13,853 nt of DNA from Pseudomonadota bacterium (GCA_021850555.1 JAJZLX010000764.1:1-13853); one strand, 5' to 3'; positions 1 through 7,864 are shown, numbered from the stretch's first letter. A program made the numbers and translations. Notes: generated by a model not told the origin, from the sequence alone.

Positions 1-2
1 AG

Positions 3-50
3 GTCCGCGTGATGCCGCTGAAGAACCTCAAGGCGATGGTCAACTCTTGA
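3..50 (+). CDS. C-terminal end of an unidentified protein (partial)
   Basis: The window opens inside a + strand gene; 15 residues remain (ending KNLKAMVNS) before a TGA. Of the three frames, this one has G or C at nearly every third codon position, as the other genes here do. A neighbouring frame also stays open to position 60 but lacks that bias. The fragment is too short to assign a family. A strong intrinsic terminator follows 22 bp after the stop, so this is the last gene of its transcript. Confidence 0.6.
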   Translation, partial: VRVMPLKNLKAMVNS

Positions 51-72
51 TCATGCGCTGAGGCGCAGGTCC

Positions 73-109
73 AACGGGGTTCGCTCCGCGAACCCCGTTT
101 ATTTTCCTT
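73..109 (+). terminator. Intrinsic terminator of the leftmost + strand gene
   Basis: A 12-bp perfect stem (73-84 paired with 88-99, arms AACGGGGTTCGC and GCGAACCCCGTT) closes on a 3-nt loop. It is followed by a T-rich run, TTATTTTCCTT. It lies just after the stop at 50 and converges on the htpG-hydrolase unit from the right, so it is a textbook Rho-independent terminator. Confidence 0.85.
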
Positions 110-134
110 CTAAGAAAAAGGCGGCGCGCGCCGC
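110..134 (-). terminator. Probable intrinsic terminator of the htpG-hydrolase unit
   Basis: Read on the minus strand, the palindrome at 121-134 (GCGGC, GCGC loop, GCCGC) runs directly into CTTTTTCTT. It lies 21 bp beyond the hydrolase stop. The stem is short (5-6 bp) but entirely GC, and the T-run is in the right place. With the + strand hairpin at 73-99 it forms a converging pair that separates the two transcripts. Confidence 0.6.
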
Positions 135-155
135 TCGGATAAGGGGCGGGGACCT

Positions 156-815
156 TCAGGCCCTGGAGGTCAGAAACTGCACGACCGTCTGTCGCAGCTC
201 GTGCAGGCGGCCGTGAAAGAAATGCCCGCCGCCGGCAAATCGGCGGATATCAGGCGCGGGAGACTGCCCCAGTGCCCACTCGAACACTGCGGCCGGCTCG
301 ATCACCTCATCCGCATCTCCCTGCACCAACAGCCATCGGCACCGCGGCGAAGGCACACCCTCCATGCCTGCCCGGGTGATTCCCGGCGCCACCGTCACCA
401 AAGTCTCGGGAGAAGCGCGCGGCGCGGCGCGCAAGGCCACCGCCGCACCGAAGGAAAATCCCGCGAGCCACAGTGCCGCGCCCGGCCAGCGCTGCCGGCC
501 ATATCGGATGGCCGCCAGCGCGTCCTCCGTCTCTCCGCGACCCTCGTCGAAGCGACCCGCGCTTGCTCCGACGCCACGGAAATTGAAGCGGATGGCCGGC
601 GCGCCGCACTCGATGAACGCTCGGGCCAGGGTGTAGGCAACCTTATTGTCGAGCGTGCCGCCGTAAAGCGGGTGCGGATGGCAGACGACCCCGAAGGCGG
701 CCGGCACACTGCCCGGAGCGACGTCCGCCCCATCGCCCGCGGGAGTCTCGACCAGCGCCTCGAGCGTGCCCGCGGGACCCGGCAGAGTCAGCCGCTCGGC
801 GCCCGGCGGCTTCAC
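156..815 (-). CDS. Alpha/beta hydrolase (COG2945-type predicted esterase)
   Basis: A 219-aa cytosolic serine hydrolase of the alpha/beta superfamily; there is no signal peptide. The segment [15 protein letters not shown] (residues 45-59) and [10 protein letters not shown] (76-85) are typical of the COG2945 group of small hydrolases. The nucleophile elbow is GFSFG with Ser121. The acid is probably Asp169 in GDADEV, and the base His198 in GGGHFFHG, giving a complete triad in the usual order. The natural substrate is unknown for the family. The start codon is GTG and overlaps the htpG stop as GTGA, so the gene is probably translationally coupled to htpG and shares its heat-shock expression. A further upstream start is excluded by this overlap. 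Membership of the superfamily is secure; any specific activity is not. Confidence 0.88.
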   Translation of the reverse strand: MKPPGAERLTLPGPAGTLEALVETPAGDGADVAPGSVPAAFGVVCHPHPLYGGTLDNKVAYTLARAFIECGAPAIRFNFRGVGASAGRFDEGRGETEDALAAIRYGRQRWPGAALWLAGFSFGAAVALRAAPRASPETLVTVAPGITRAGMEGVPSPRCRWLLVQGDADEVIEPAAVFEWALGQSPAPDIRRFAGGGHFFHGRLHELRQTVVQFLTSRA

Positions 816-2731
816 TCGGCGTGATCCGAAGTGAGGGAGACCAGCAGGCGATTGAGGCGCTGCACGAACTCCGCCGGGTTGCCGAGCTGACCGCCCTCGG
901 CGAGCTGGGCCTGCTCGTGCAGCAGGAGCGAGAGTTCCTTGAACCGCTCGGCGTCGGCGAGCCCTTCGAGGTATTTCACCAATGGATGGGCGACGTTGAG
1001 CTCGAGTGCAGGCTTGGATTGCGGGACTTTCTGGCCCGCGGCCTCGAGAATGCGGCGCAGCCCCGTGCTCAGATCGTGCTCATCGAGCACCAGGCAGGCG
1101 GGCGAGTCCTTCAGTCGGGTGCTGACGCGCACCTCGAGAACGCTGTCGCCAACGGCATCCTTCACCTTCTTGAGCAGGCTCTTGCTCTCCTTGAGCGCCT
1201 CCTCGTGCTGCGTGCGGTCCGCCTCGCTCTCGAGCGCCCCCAATGCAAGATCGCCGCGCGCCGCATCCTTGAATTTCTTTCCCTCGAAACCCTCGATCTG
1301 GCCCATGACCCACTCGTCGATGCGCTGATCGAGCAGCAGCACCTCCACGCCGCGCCCGGTGAGCTGCTCGATGTAAGGGCTCTTGCGCGCGGCCGGGACG
1401 CTCTCGGCGATGATGTAGTAGATCCACTCCTGCCCGGACTTCATGCGCTCGAGGTACTGGGCCAGACCGACCACGGGCTCATCCGAGGCCTCGTGGGTGC
1501 TGGCAAAGCGCAGCAGCGGCAGCAGGGCCGACCGGTTGGCGACATCCTGTCCGATGCCTTCCTTGAGCACGGCCCCGAATTCCTTCCAGAACGCGGCGTA
1601 CTTCTCCGGCTCGTCCTTGGCGAGCTTCCCGAGCATGTCGAGCACGCGCTTGGTGAGGCTGCTGCGGATGGCCTCCACCTCCGGCTCCTGCTGCAGCAGC
1701 TCTCGCGAGACATTGAGCGGCAGGTCGCTGGAGTCGACCACGCCTTTGACGAAGCGCAGATACAGCGGCAGGAACTGCTCGGCGTCATCCATGATGAACA
1801 CGCGCTTTACGTACAGCTTCAGCCCGTGGGCGGCGTCGCGCTGCCACAGGTCGAAGGGTGCGCGGCCGGGGATGTAGAGCAGGCTCGTGTACTCTCGCTT
1901 GCCCTCGACTCGGTTGTGGCTCCAGGCGAGCGGCTCGGTGAAATCGTGCGCCAGGTGCTGGTAGAACTGGCGGTACTCCTCGTCCGGAATTTCGGCTCGG
2001 GACCTCACCCAGAGCGCCTTGGCCTGGTTGACGGTCTCGTACTCGAGCGAGGCTTCGCCCTCTTTCCTCATGCGGACCGGAAAGGCGATGTGGTCGGAAT
2101 AGCGGCGGATGAGCGAGCGCAGCCGGAACGGGTCGGCGAACTCCTTGGCCTCGGCCTTCAGATGCAGCCTCACCGCGGTGCCCCGCTCCTCGCGGGTCAC
2201 AGTCTCGACTGTGAACTCCCCGTCGGCCTGGGATTCCCAGTGCACGCCGCCCGCGGCGGGCAATCCAGCCTTGCGGGACAGCACTTCCACGCGGTCGGCC
2301 ACGATGAACGCGGAATAGAACCCAACGCCGAACTGGCCGATCAGCTGCGCGTCCTTCTGCCGCTCCCCGGACAGGGAGCGGAAGAACTCCGCGGTTCCGG
2401 AGCGGGCGATGGTGCCGAGATTGGCAATCGCCTCCTCGCGCGTCATGCCGATGCCGTTGTCGATGATGGTCACGGTGCCCGCCGCCGGATCCGCCTCGAC
2501 GCGGATCGCGAGCTCGGTGTCGCTCGAGAGCAGCTCGGGCTCGCCTATGGCCGCGAACCGCAACCGATCATTGGCGTCCGAGGCGTTCGAGATCAGCTCG
2601 CGCAGAAAGATCTCCCTGTGGCTGTACAGGGAGTGAATCATGAGCTTCAGCAGCTCGCGCACCTCGGCCTGAAAGCCGTGGGTCTGGCGGCCTTCCGCCG
2701 CGTTGGAGGGGGTTTCTGGGCTCGTGCTCAT
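812..2731 (-). CDS. htpG: Molecular chaperone HtpG (bacterial Hsp90)
   Basis: ATP-dependent cytosolic chaperone that acts as a dimer on partly folded clients. From the ATG at 2731 the protein is 639 aa, close to the usual 620-640. The N-terminal GHKL ATPase carries [10 protein letters not shown] (catalytic Glu45, Asn49), DNGIGM (about 91-96) and the glycine-rich lid [11 protein letters not shown] (about 132-142). The middle client/ATP domain and C-terminal dimerisation domain follow without interruption. A TTG at 2782 in the same frame would add 17 residues, but it lies in the promoter region. The ATG at 2731 is preceded by AGGA at a 7-nt spacing and is preferred. A sigma32-like promoter sits upstream. 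The stop overlaps the start of the alpha/beta hydrolase, so the two form a short operon. Confidence 0.97.
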   Translation of the reverse strand: MSTSPETPSNAAEGRQTHGFQAEVRELLKLMIHSLYSHREIFLRELISNASDANDRLRFAAIGEPELLSSDTELAIRVEADPAAGTVTIIDNGIGMTREEAIANLGTIARSGTAEFFRSLSGERQKDAQLIGQFGVGFYSAFIVADRVEVLSRKAGLPAAGGVHWESQADGEFTVETVTREERGTAVRLHLKAEAKEFADPFRLRSLIRRYSDHIAFPVRMRKEGEASLEYETVNQAKALWVRSRAEIPDEEYRQFYQHLAHDFTEPLAWSHNRVEGKREYTSLLYIPGRAPFDLWQRDAAHGLKLYVKRVFIMDDAEQFLPLYLRFVKGVVDSSDLPLNVSRELLQQEPEVEAIRSSLTKRVLDMLGKLAKDEPEKYAAFWKEFGAVLKEGIGQDVANRSALLPLLRFASTHEASDEPVVGLAQYLERMKSGQEWIYYIIAESVPAARKSPYIEQLTGRGVEVLLLDQRIDEWVMGQIEGFEGKKFKDAARGDLALGALESEADRTQHEEALKESKSLLKKVKDAVGDSVLEVRVSTRLKDSPACLVLDEHDLSTGLRRILEAAGQKVPQSKPALELNVAHPLVKYLEGLADAERFKELSLLLHEQAQLAEGGQLGNPAEFVQRLNRLLVSLTSDHAE

Positions 2732-2760
2732 GGGCCGATCCTGCGTTTTTCCGGAGCCGG

Positions 2761-2790
2761 AAATTTGGGTGCAGGAACGCAATTTTCAAT
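2761..2790 (-). promoter_or_regulatory. Candidate sigma32 (heat-shock) promoter of htpG
   Basis: On the minus strand, ATTGAAA (2790-2784) is followed after 14 nt by CCCAAATTT (2769-2761). This resembles the sigma32 consensus CTTGAAA, 11-16 nt, CCCCATNT. It would start transcription near 2754, leaving a leader of about 25 nt before the htpG ATG with its AGGA ribosome site. htpG is a classical sigma32 target in Gammaproteobacteria. The match is visible in the sequence; its use is inferred. Confidence 0.6.
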
Positions 2791-2875
2791 GGGCGAGCGG
2801 CACCGGCAGCGTCGAGCCGGGGAGCGGGGCCGAGAGACGGAACGGCGAACAGACCTGATGGCAGTCCGGCACCGC

Positions 2876-3064
2876 CTATCGCGCGGGATCCTCCGCGGGG
2901 AGCGGGCTGCGGTCGGGCAGCGCCCGCCATCGGCTCAGAGCTGCCGCCCATGCGGCCACCGGTGCGACCACCGAGCCGAGCTCGGCGATGACGGCGCCCG
3001 ACACGTGGCGGCAGAGTGCGAGCGCATCGTCGAGCTCATCCCACCACATCAGCAGGAACTCCAT
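2876..3064 (-). CDS. Small conserved-looking protein of unknown function, 62 aa
   Basis: The protein begins MEFLLMWWDELDDALALCRH, a tryptophan- and acid-rich start. It continues with a hydrophobic stretch (about residues 23-44, rich in Ala and Val) that could be one membrane or amphipathic helix, and ends in a Pro/Arg-rich tail. It starts at an ATG whose A is the last base of the TGA of the 92-aa gene upstream (TGATG), an arrangement typical of translational coupling. It has no strong ribosome site of its own, which also fits coupling. The stop is TAG, about 85 bp before the htpG promoter. I do not recognise the family with certainty. The operon overlap and good third-position GC argue that it is real. 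Confidence 0.6.
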   Translation of the reverse strand: MEFLLMWWDELDDALALCRHVSGAVIAELGSVVAPVAAWAAALSRWRALPDRSPLPAEDPAR

Positions 3065-3342
3065 CAGTGACTCGGTGGAGTGGGCCGGCCTTGGTGTCGC
3101 CCCTGCAGCGGCTCACCCGCCTCCTCTCGTTCCCAAGTGTTGCGCATGCGCTCGGCCCAATTCTTGTAGTTCGACCAGGTATTGAGGTTGCGGGTGATGG
3201 CATCGTGCCGGGCGTGCGTGTGCTGCTCTCGCTCGGCCCAATTGGGAAAGGAGCCTGATGGAGGTGTCACCGGGGGAAGCTTTACGGAGACTTCCTGGCG
3301 CGCGGCGGGTGGGACTTCGCGTCCCCTGAAGGGTGTACTCAT
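3064..3342 (-). CDS. Small hydrophilic protein of unknown function, 92 aa
   Basis: The reading frame is open from 3546, but the ATG at 3342 is chosen. A perfect GGAGGT lies 6 nt before it, and the residues upstream look non-coding. The protein has a Pro-rich N-terminal third, then a Trp/Asn/Arg-rich segment (about residues 34-72) in which NWAER occurs twice (residues 34-38 and 61-65). That suggests two related helices. The tail is Gly/Pro/His-rich. There is no signal peptide or membrane segment, so it is probably cytosolic, perhaps nucleic-acid or protein binding; this is only a guess from composition. Its stop overlaps the start of the 62-aa gene. No family is recognised. Confidence 0.6.
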   Translation of the reverse strand: MSTPFRGREVPPAARQEVSVKLPPVTPPSGSFPNWAEREQHTHARHDAITRNLNTWSNYKNWAERMRNTWEREEAGEPLQGRHQGRPTPPSH

Positions 3343-3360
3343 GGACGGACCTCCATCTTC
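3337..3360 (-). promoter_or_regulatory. Strong ribosome binding site setting the start of the 92-aa gene
   Basis: On the minus strand GGAGGT stands 6 nt before the ATG at 3342. It is the best Shine-Dalgarno match in the window, and it decides the start over the longer open frame reaching to 3546. It implies efficient translation of this small protein and, through the TGATG overlap, of its partner. Confidence 0.7.
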
Positions 3361-3552
3361 TGCGTCCGCACAGTACGTCCTTTCGCAACGGCCGCGCAGG
3401 AACTGGTTCACAGGGCTGACCAAAGGCTGCCGGCAAATCTTTGCCGCCACGGCTCTGCGTGACCTTATGTAAGACGGAATGACGATCCGGGCGTGGCTTT
3501 GCGCGGATTGTCCCGCAACGCATGATCCGGGGCGCGGGCGCCGCAACGGAAC

Positions 3553-4959
3553 TCAGGCCACCAGGCGATAGACCGGACGATAGATGCTGCCGGGGAGTTT
3601 CATGCGGCCCTGGGATACGAAGGCGGCCAGCAGCTCATCGAGCAGTTGCATGACGTGAGCGTCGCCCGTGAGCTCGTACGGGCCGTGGCGATCGATCGCC
3701 TGGATACCGTGTTCCTTCACATTGCCGGTGACGACGCCCGAGAAGGCACATCTCAGGTTGGCGGCGAGCTGGTGCACCGGCTGGTCGCGGCCGAGCGCGA
3801 GCCCACGCATGGATTCGTGCGTGACCTGGAACGGCTGCTGGAACTCCGGCGGAATGGTGAGCAGCCAGTTGAAGTTGTAGGCGTCCCGGCGCTGGCGGCG
3901 AAATTCGCGCACCGCCTCGACGCCGTGCACCATGTGCCGCCCGGCCTCGGCCGGATCATCGATGATGATGTTGAGCCGCTGGAGCGCCTGCTCGCCGAGG
4001 GTGCCGCGGATGAAGCGACTGACGTGCTCGAAATAGGCAGCGCTCGAGCGCGGCCCGGTGAGCACCACCGGAACGGGCTGGTCGCGGTTGGCCGGGTCCA
4101 GGAGAATTCCGAGCAGGTAGAGGATCTCCTCGGCCGTGCCGGCACCGCCCGGAAACACCACGATGCCGTGCGCAACGCGCACGAAGGCCTCGAGGCGCTT
4201 CTCGATGTCCGGCATGATCACCAGCTGATTGACGATCGGATTCGGCGGCTCGGCCGCGATGATCCCGGGCTCGGTGATGCCGATGTAGCGGCCGTGATCG
4301 ATGCGCTGCTTGGCATGGCCGATGGTCGCGCCTTTCATCGGGCCCTTCATCGCGCCCGGGCCACAGCCGGTGCACACATCAAGACCCCGGAGCCCCAGCT
4401 CGTAGCCGACACGCTTGGAATACTTGTATTCCTCCGAGCCGATCGAATGCCCGCCCCAGCAGACCACCAGGTTGGGCCGGGACTTGTAGTCGAGCAGCCG
4501 GGCGTTGCGAAGAATATGGAATACTGCGTTGGTGATCGCGGCGGAATCCGTCAGGTCGAACCGCCCGCCGGCCATGATCTCGTTGGAGGTGTACACCACG
4601 TCGCGCAGCACCGCGAACAGATGCTCCTTGATCCCCTGGATCATCTGCCCGTCGACGAACGCGCTGCCTGGCGCCTGGCGCATCTCCAGGCGGATGCCCC
4701 AGGGCTGGCGCATGATGCGGATGTCGAAATCGCGATAGCGGTCGAAAATCTCCTTGACATCGTCGGTGGCCGCGCCGCTGTTGAGCACCGCCAGGGCGCA
4801 CTTGCGAAACAGCGGATACAGCCCGCCGCGGCCGGAGTCGAGAAGCTTGTCGATCTCGTCCTGGGAGAGGTTCTCGAGACTGCCGCGGGGATGGACGCGC
4901 GCGTCGATGAATTCCGGCTCGAGGTCGTTGTCCATGCCGCCGGGGTGCCGCGCTGTCAC
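3553..4959 (-). CDS. ppnN: Nucleotide 5'-monophosphate nucleosidase PpnN (YgdH family)
   Basis: Cytosolic enzyme that hydrolyses the N-glycosidic bond of nucleoside 5'-monophosphates to free base and ribose 5-phosphate. In E. coli it is activated by (p)ppGpp and tunes the stringent response. The 468 residues align end to end with the E. coli protein as I remember it (about 454 aa). The N-terminal domain includes CALAVLNSG and FAVLRD. The central LOG/Rossmann domain has VVCWGGHSIGSEEY (about 166-179), CTGCGPGAMKGPMKG (196-210) and the signature PGGAGTAEE (270-278). The C-terminal regulatory domain ends in GRMKLPGS. The GTG at 4959 overlaps the L,D-transpeptidase stop as GTGA. An ATG at 4935 would remove 8 residues and cannot be excluded; neither start has a good ribosome site. 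It is the last gene of the envelope unit. Confidence 0.96.
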   Translation of the reverse strand: MTARHPGGMDNDLEPEFIDARVHPRGSLENLSQDEIDKLLDSGRGGLYPLFRKCALAVLNSGAATDDVKEIFDRYRDFDIRIMRQPWGIRLEMRQAPGSAFVDGQMIQGIKEHLFAVLRDVVYTSNEIMAGGRFDLTDSAAITNAVFHILRNARLLDYKSRPNLVVCWGGHSIGSEEYKYSKRVGYELGLRGLDVCTGCGPGAMKGPMKGATIGHAKQRIDHGRYIGITEPGIIAAEPPNPIVNQLVIMPDIEKRLEAFVRVAHGIVVFPGGAGTAEEILYLLGILLDPANRDQPVPVVLTGPRSSAAYFEHVSRFIRGTLGEQALQRLNIIIDDPAEAGRHMVHGVEAVREFRRQRRDAYNFNWLLTIPPEFQQPFQVTHESMRGLALGRDQPVHQLAANLRCAFSGVVTGNVKEHGIQAIDRHGPYELTGDAHVMQLLDELLAAFVSQGRMKLPGSIYRPVYRLVA

Positions 4960-5495
4960 GGCTCGATATCGATCGGCATGCCGTCCCGCGTCAGCATCCA
5001 GATCTGCATCATGTCCGCATCCGAGACGGCGATGCAGCCGTCGGTCCAGTCGAAGTGCTGGTAGTAATAGAGGGAGGAGCCGTTCAGTCTGTTCGGCAGG
5101 CCGTGAATCATGATGTCGCCACCCGGATTCCAGTGATGCGCCTGCGCGCGCGCCAGGTCCTTCGCGTTAGGGTAGGAGATCTGGATCGACATGAAGAACT
5201 CGCTGCGGGGATCGCGGCGGATCAAGTGGTAGCGGCCCACGGGCGTACGGAAGTCCCCGGAGCGCTCCTTAGCCCCCCGCGGCTCGAGGCCGAGATGGAT
5301 CTTGAACGAGCGCACGACCTTGTTGCCGTCCATCAGGAAGAGGCGCCGCTCGGACTTCTTCACCACCACACGGGTGACCTGAGGCAGAGTCGGGTCCGAC
5401 AGGAACGCCACCCGCCGGATGGGCCTGGGAGCGGCGAAGGCCACGGCGGCGGCGCAGAGCGCCAGGACCGCCGGAAGAATTCTCGATGATCGCAT
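4956..5495 (-). CDS. Secreted L,D-transpeptidase (YkuD domain)
   Basis: A periplasmic cysteine transpeptidase that would make or break 3-3 peptidoglycan crosslinks or attach proteins to the wall. Residues 1-22 form a signal peptide (basic RSSR, hydrophobic core, cleavage near AFA-APR). The YkuD catalytic region follows, with IMIHGLPN (His131) and DWTDGCIAVSD (nucleophile Cys154), spaced as in the family. The insertion rich in Tyr between the His and the Cys is common in the proteobacterial members. At 179 aa it is a single-domain enzyme with no peptidoglycan-binding module of its own. It starts 24 bp after the LysM lytic transglycosylase and overlaps ppnN, so wall cleavage and wall crosslinking enzymes are probably made together. 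Transpeptidase against carboxypeptidase or hydrolase activity cannot be told from sequence. Confidence 0.92.
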   Translation of the reverse strand: MRSSRILPAVLALCAAAVAFAAPRPIRRVAFLSDPTLPQVTRVVVKKSERRLFLMDGNKVVRSFKIHLGLEPRGAKERSGDFRTPVGRYHLIRRDPRSEFFMSIQISYPNAKDLARAQAHHWNPGGDIMIHGLPNRLNGSSLYYYQHFDWTDGCIAVSDADMMQIWMLTRDGMPIDIEP

Positions 5496-5507
5496 AAGCC
5501 GATTATA
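5496..5507 (-). promoter_or_regulatory. Perfect TATAAT hexamer 6 nt before the L,D-transpeptidase ATG
   Basis: On the minus strand TATAAT (5507-5502) is followed by CGGCTT and then the ATG at 5495. A sigma70 start 7 nt downstream of the hexamer would fall on the A of the ATG, giving a leaderless message. I see no convincing -35 hexamer at 16-18 nt and no Shine-Dalgarno before this ATG. The feature could be chance, though AT-only hexamers are rare in this GC-rich DNA. Confidence 0.35.
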
Positions 5508-5519
5508 GCGCTCGGGCGG

Positions 5520-7766
5520 TCAGCCGCCGGCCGAGACCACCGCAATCCGGGGGATCACGATCCGGGTGCCGGGCTGCAGGGTGGAGAAGTTGGTGTCCGG
5601 ATTGTATTGGCGCAACAGCCAGGTCGGCAGCAGCGGGAAGCGCTGCGTGAGGCCCCACAGCGAATCACCGCTGCGGGTCAGATAGACCTCCGTGCCCTCG
5701 ATGCGGTGGCTGGCGAAGTAGCTGGCCTGCAGGGCCCGATGGTAGGCGACGCGCTGCTGCTCGAACTGCTGCGGCGAGACGTGCCGGAAGTCCAGACGGA
5801 TCCGCTGCCCGATCCTCACCGGCTGATGGAACCGCAAGTGGTTGATGCGCCGAAGGTCCCAGGCGCTGACATCCAGCCACTCCGCGTAATAGCCCAGGGA
5901 TTCGGCCGCCGCCACCCGGATGGTGCCATTCGCAGCCACCTCATAATCGGTAGGATCGGCGCTCTGCGGCGGACCGCCCACCGGTGCGAGCGCCGGGCTG
6001 ATCGCCTTCGCCTGCGAGCCCGAGACGGGCTGCACATCGTCGCGGTCCCCGGATGTCTCCCGGGCAGCCAGCTCCGGCGCGGCGCGATCGAGGCCGGCGG
6101 GCGAGGCCTCACCGGCACGGACGGGCATCGTTTGCCGGGACAAATCATAGGCGACCGTATCATGCAGTCCCGATTTGGAGCCTCCCGCCTTGTTCACCGC
6201 GGCCACGAGCCGGCCGGGTGCCTCGAGCGGCGTGCTCGGATGCGGCAGGAGAATGCGCTCACCGACGCGCAGCAATGCGTCGGGCTGAATGCCGTTGTAC
6301 CGGGCGAGGGAATACAGGCCCACTCCATAGCGGGCGGCGATGCCGGACAGGGTATCACCCCAGCGTACGAGGTAGCTGGCCGGAGCGGGCTGTGCGGCCG
6401 GGAGAGGCCCGGCCTCGCGCGGCAATAGAATGCGCTCACCGACGCGCAGCAATGCGCCGGGCTGGATACCGTTGTATCGGGCGAGGGAGTACAGGCCCAT
6501 CCCGTAGCGCGCCGCGATGCCGGACAAGGTGTCACCCCAGCGTACGCGGTAGCTGGGTGGAACGGGCTGCGCGGCGAACAGCTGTCCCGGGCCCAGTCGC
6601 TGCTCGAGCAGCGCGGCGGTCCATACGGGACCTGCGGCCGGGAGACGCAGGCGGTACCCTTTGGGCACATCGAGTGCGCCATCCCAGACCAGCGGGCGCA
6701 GCGCCGGGTTGAGCTCTTGAAGCTTGGCCAAAGCGACCCCCATCACGTGTTCCAGGGAACCGATGGCCACGTAGGCCGGCAGCGCCACTTCGCGAAAATG
6801 CTCCTCCGGGAGCTTGTGGATGACACCGAAATACCGGCGGGCGTGGCGCTCGACCTCGAGTGCCGCCAGGAAGCACACGTAGAAGTTGCGCGAAGCGAAA
6901 CCGAACATCGGGGTGTGATAGCGGCGCACTATGGTGACGATGTTCTTCGTTCCCTCGGCCGCGATGGCCCGCATCACCCCGGCCAGCCCGTGGTTGTAGG
7001 CGGTGATGGCGAGAGGCCAGGTGCCGAGGATGCGGTAGTTGTATGCGAGCAGCTGTGCGGCAGCCTCCGTGGCGCGGAATGGATCGAGCCGGTCGTCCAC
7101 CGCCCGGTCGATCGTGAGGAAGCGCCGGGCCGTCGAAGGCATGAATTGCCACAGTCCCGCGGCACCGTCTTTGGAATAAGCCCGAGGATCGTAGGAAGAC
7201 TCCACCAGCGGCAGGGCGGCAAGCCCGGCGGGCAGGCCATCGCGCGTCAGAACCCGTGCGATGGCGTGCTGCCAGGCGCCGGAGCGGACGAGCCCCGCCC
7301 GAAAGCGGTTCGATTGGCCCAGCTGGAAACGGATGTCGTTTGCAGCTTCGCGCAGGCGCGCCGGGGTTGCCCGCGGGCCCCAGAGCGCCTTGATGCGGCG
7401 CTCCTGCGGCGTCAGTGGCCGCCGCCCCGAAGCGATCTGACGCAGCTCCGCCGCGATGTGGTCGCGCGCGCGGTCGACGATGAGCTGGCGTTCATCAGGT
7501 GAGCTGCCCGGTGCGAAGCGCAAGGTCCGGTAGATCACGGCCAGATCGCGTCGATCGTGCAAGAATCCGGCGTTGGTGTCGATCTGGGTGTAGACCCGGA
7601 CCCAGAAACGCACAGCGGGGGCAAGTTGCGGGGGGTCGGGCAGCTCGCCTGCCGCGACGCTATTGATAGGGGCCGCATTCGCCCGGCCGAACAGGGCCAT
7701 CAGCAGCGCCAGCCCTGCCTCGAGCCAAGCTCTGCGCAGCAGCCCTGCCCGCCTCGTCGAGATCAT
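5520..7766 (-). CDS. MltD-like lytic transglycosylase with LysM repeats
   Basis: Exported enzyme that cleaves glycan strands to 1,6-anhydro-muropeptides. Residues 1-32 are a signal peptide ending near ANAAPIN. The SLT domain of the family 1D (MltD) type lies at about 165-315. LPLVESSYDPRAYSKDGAAG (186-205) holds the catalytic Glu189, followed by LWQFMPSTARR, AITAYNHG and the family-typical RRYHTP/SRNFY region. Two nearly identical LysM modules lie at 405-449 and 464-508. A Pro/Ala/Ser-rich linker, a degenerate LysM-like stretch (about 608-660) and a C-terminal LysM (690-739) follow. At 748 aa it is far longer than E. coli MltD (about 450 aa), because of an N-terminal extension (about 33-160) and the long linker. 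No lipobox Cys is seen, so it is soluble in the periplasm. AGGTG precedes the ATG. It leads the unit with the L,D-transpeptidase and ppnN. Confidence 0.93.
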   Translation of the reverse strand: MISTRRAGLLRRAWLEAGLALLMALFGRANAAPINSVAAGELPDPPQLAPAVRFWVRVYTQIDTNAGFLHDRRDLAVIYRTLRFAPGSSPDERQLIVDRARDHIAAELRQIASGRRPLTPQERRIKALWGPRATPARLREAANDIRFQLGQSNRFRAGLVRSGAWQHAIARVLTRDGLPAGLAALPLVESSYDPRAYSKDGAAGLWQFMPSTARRFLTIDRAVDDRLDPFRATEAAAQLLAYNYRILGTWPLAITAYNHGLAGVMRAIAAEGTKNIVTIVRRYHTPMFGFASRNFYVCFLAALEVERHARRYFGVIHKLPEEHFREVALPAYVAIGSLEHVMGVALAKLQELNPALRPLVWDGALDVPKGYRLRLPAAGPVWTAALLEQRLGPGQLFAAQPVPPSYRVRWGDTLSGIAARYGMGLYSLARYNGIQPGALLRVGERILLPREAGPLPAAQPAPASYLVRWGDTLSGIAARYGVGLYSLARYNGIQPDALLRVGERILLPHPSTPLEAPGRLVAAVNKAGGSKSGLHDTVAYDLSRQTMPVRAGEASPAGLDRAAPELAARETSGDRDDVQPVSGSQAKAISPALAPVGGPPQSADPTDYEVAANGTIRVAAAESLGYYAEWLDVSAWDLRRINHLRFHQPVRIGQRIRLDFRHVSPQQFEQQRVAYHRALQASYFASHRIEGTEVYLTRSGDSLWGLTQRFPLLPTWLLRQYNPDTNFSTLQPGTRIVIPRIAVVSAGG
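6243..6554 (-). repeat. Tandem duplication of a 177-bp LysM-encoding unit
   Basis: Two copies of the same LysM module (6420-6554 and 6243-6377) are separated by exactly 177 bp (59 codons). They share 42 of 45 residues and are also highly alike in DNA. The other LysM of the protein (about residues 690-739) is much more diverged. This indicates a recent in-frame duplication or gene conversion within the lytic transglycosylase gene. Confidence 0.9.
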
Positions 7767-7801
7767 TTACACCTCGCTCTCCGGCAAATTTTGCATTTGA
7801 G

Positions 7802-7864
7802 TCAAAGAGTTAAGGTATCTTGAGCCAGATTCGCGCCCGCAGATCCACGTAAAGACGTCGACAT
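7802..7864 (-). other. Candidate 20-codon leader ORF ahead of the lytic transglycosylase
   Basis: On the minus strand AGGTG stands 6 nt before an ATG at 7864. The frame runs 20 codons (MSTSLRGSAG...) to a TGA, ending 35 bp before the lytic transglycosylase ATG. The ribosome-site segment AGGTGTAAAT is repeated exactly in front of both starts, 101 bp apart. It could be a regulatory leader peptide or a duplicated start region. There is no attenuator-like codon run, and chance is not excluded. Confidence 0.25.

Noticed and set aside
2732..2782. 17-residue N-terminal extension of HtpG from a TTG
   Set aside because: The TTG falls in the predicted promoter, the added residues do not resemble HtpG, and the ATG at 2731 has a proper ribosome site.
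821..3070. 749-codon open frame on the + strand
   Set aside because: It lies fully antisense to htpG, which is certain; long antisense frames are normal in GC-rich DNA, and its translation shows no domain motif.
3431..3446. CGGCAAA-TC-TTTGCCG inverted repeat upstream of the 92-aa gene
   Set aside because: A 7-bp stem with a 2-nt loop and no T-run; could be an operator, but no family consensus fits.
3646..5064. 472-codon open frame on the + strand
   Set aside because: Antisense to ppnN and the start overlaps the L,D-transpeptidase; both minus strand genes are firmly identified.
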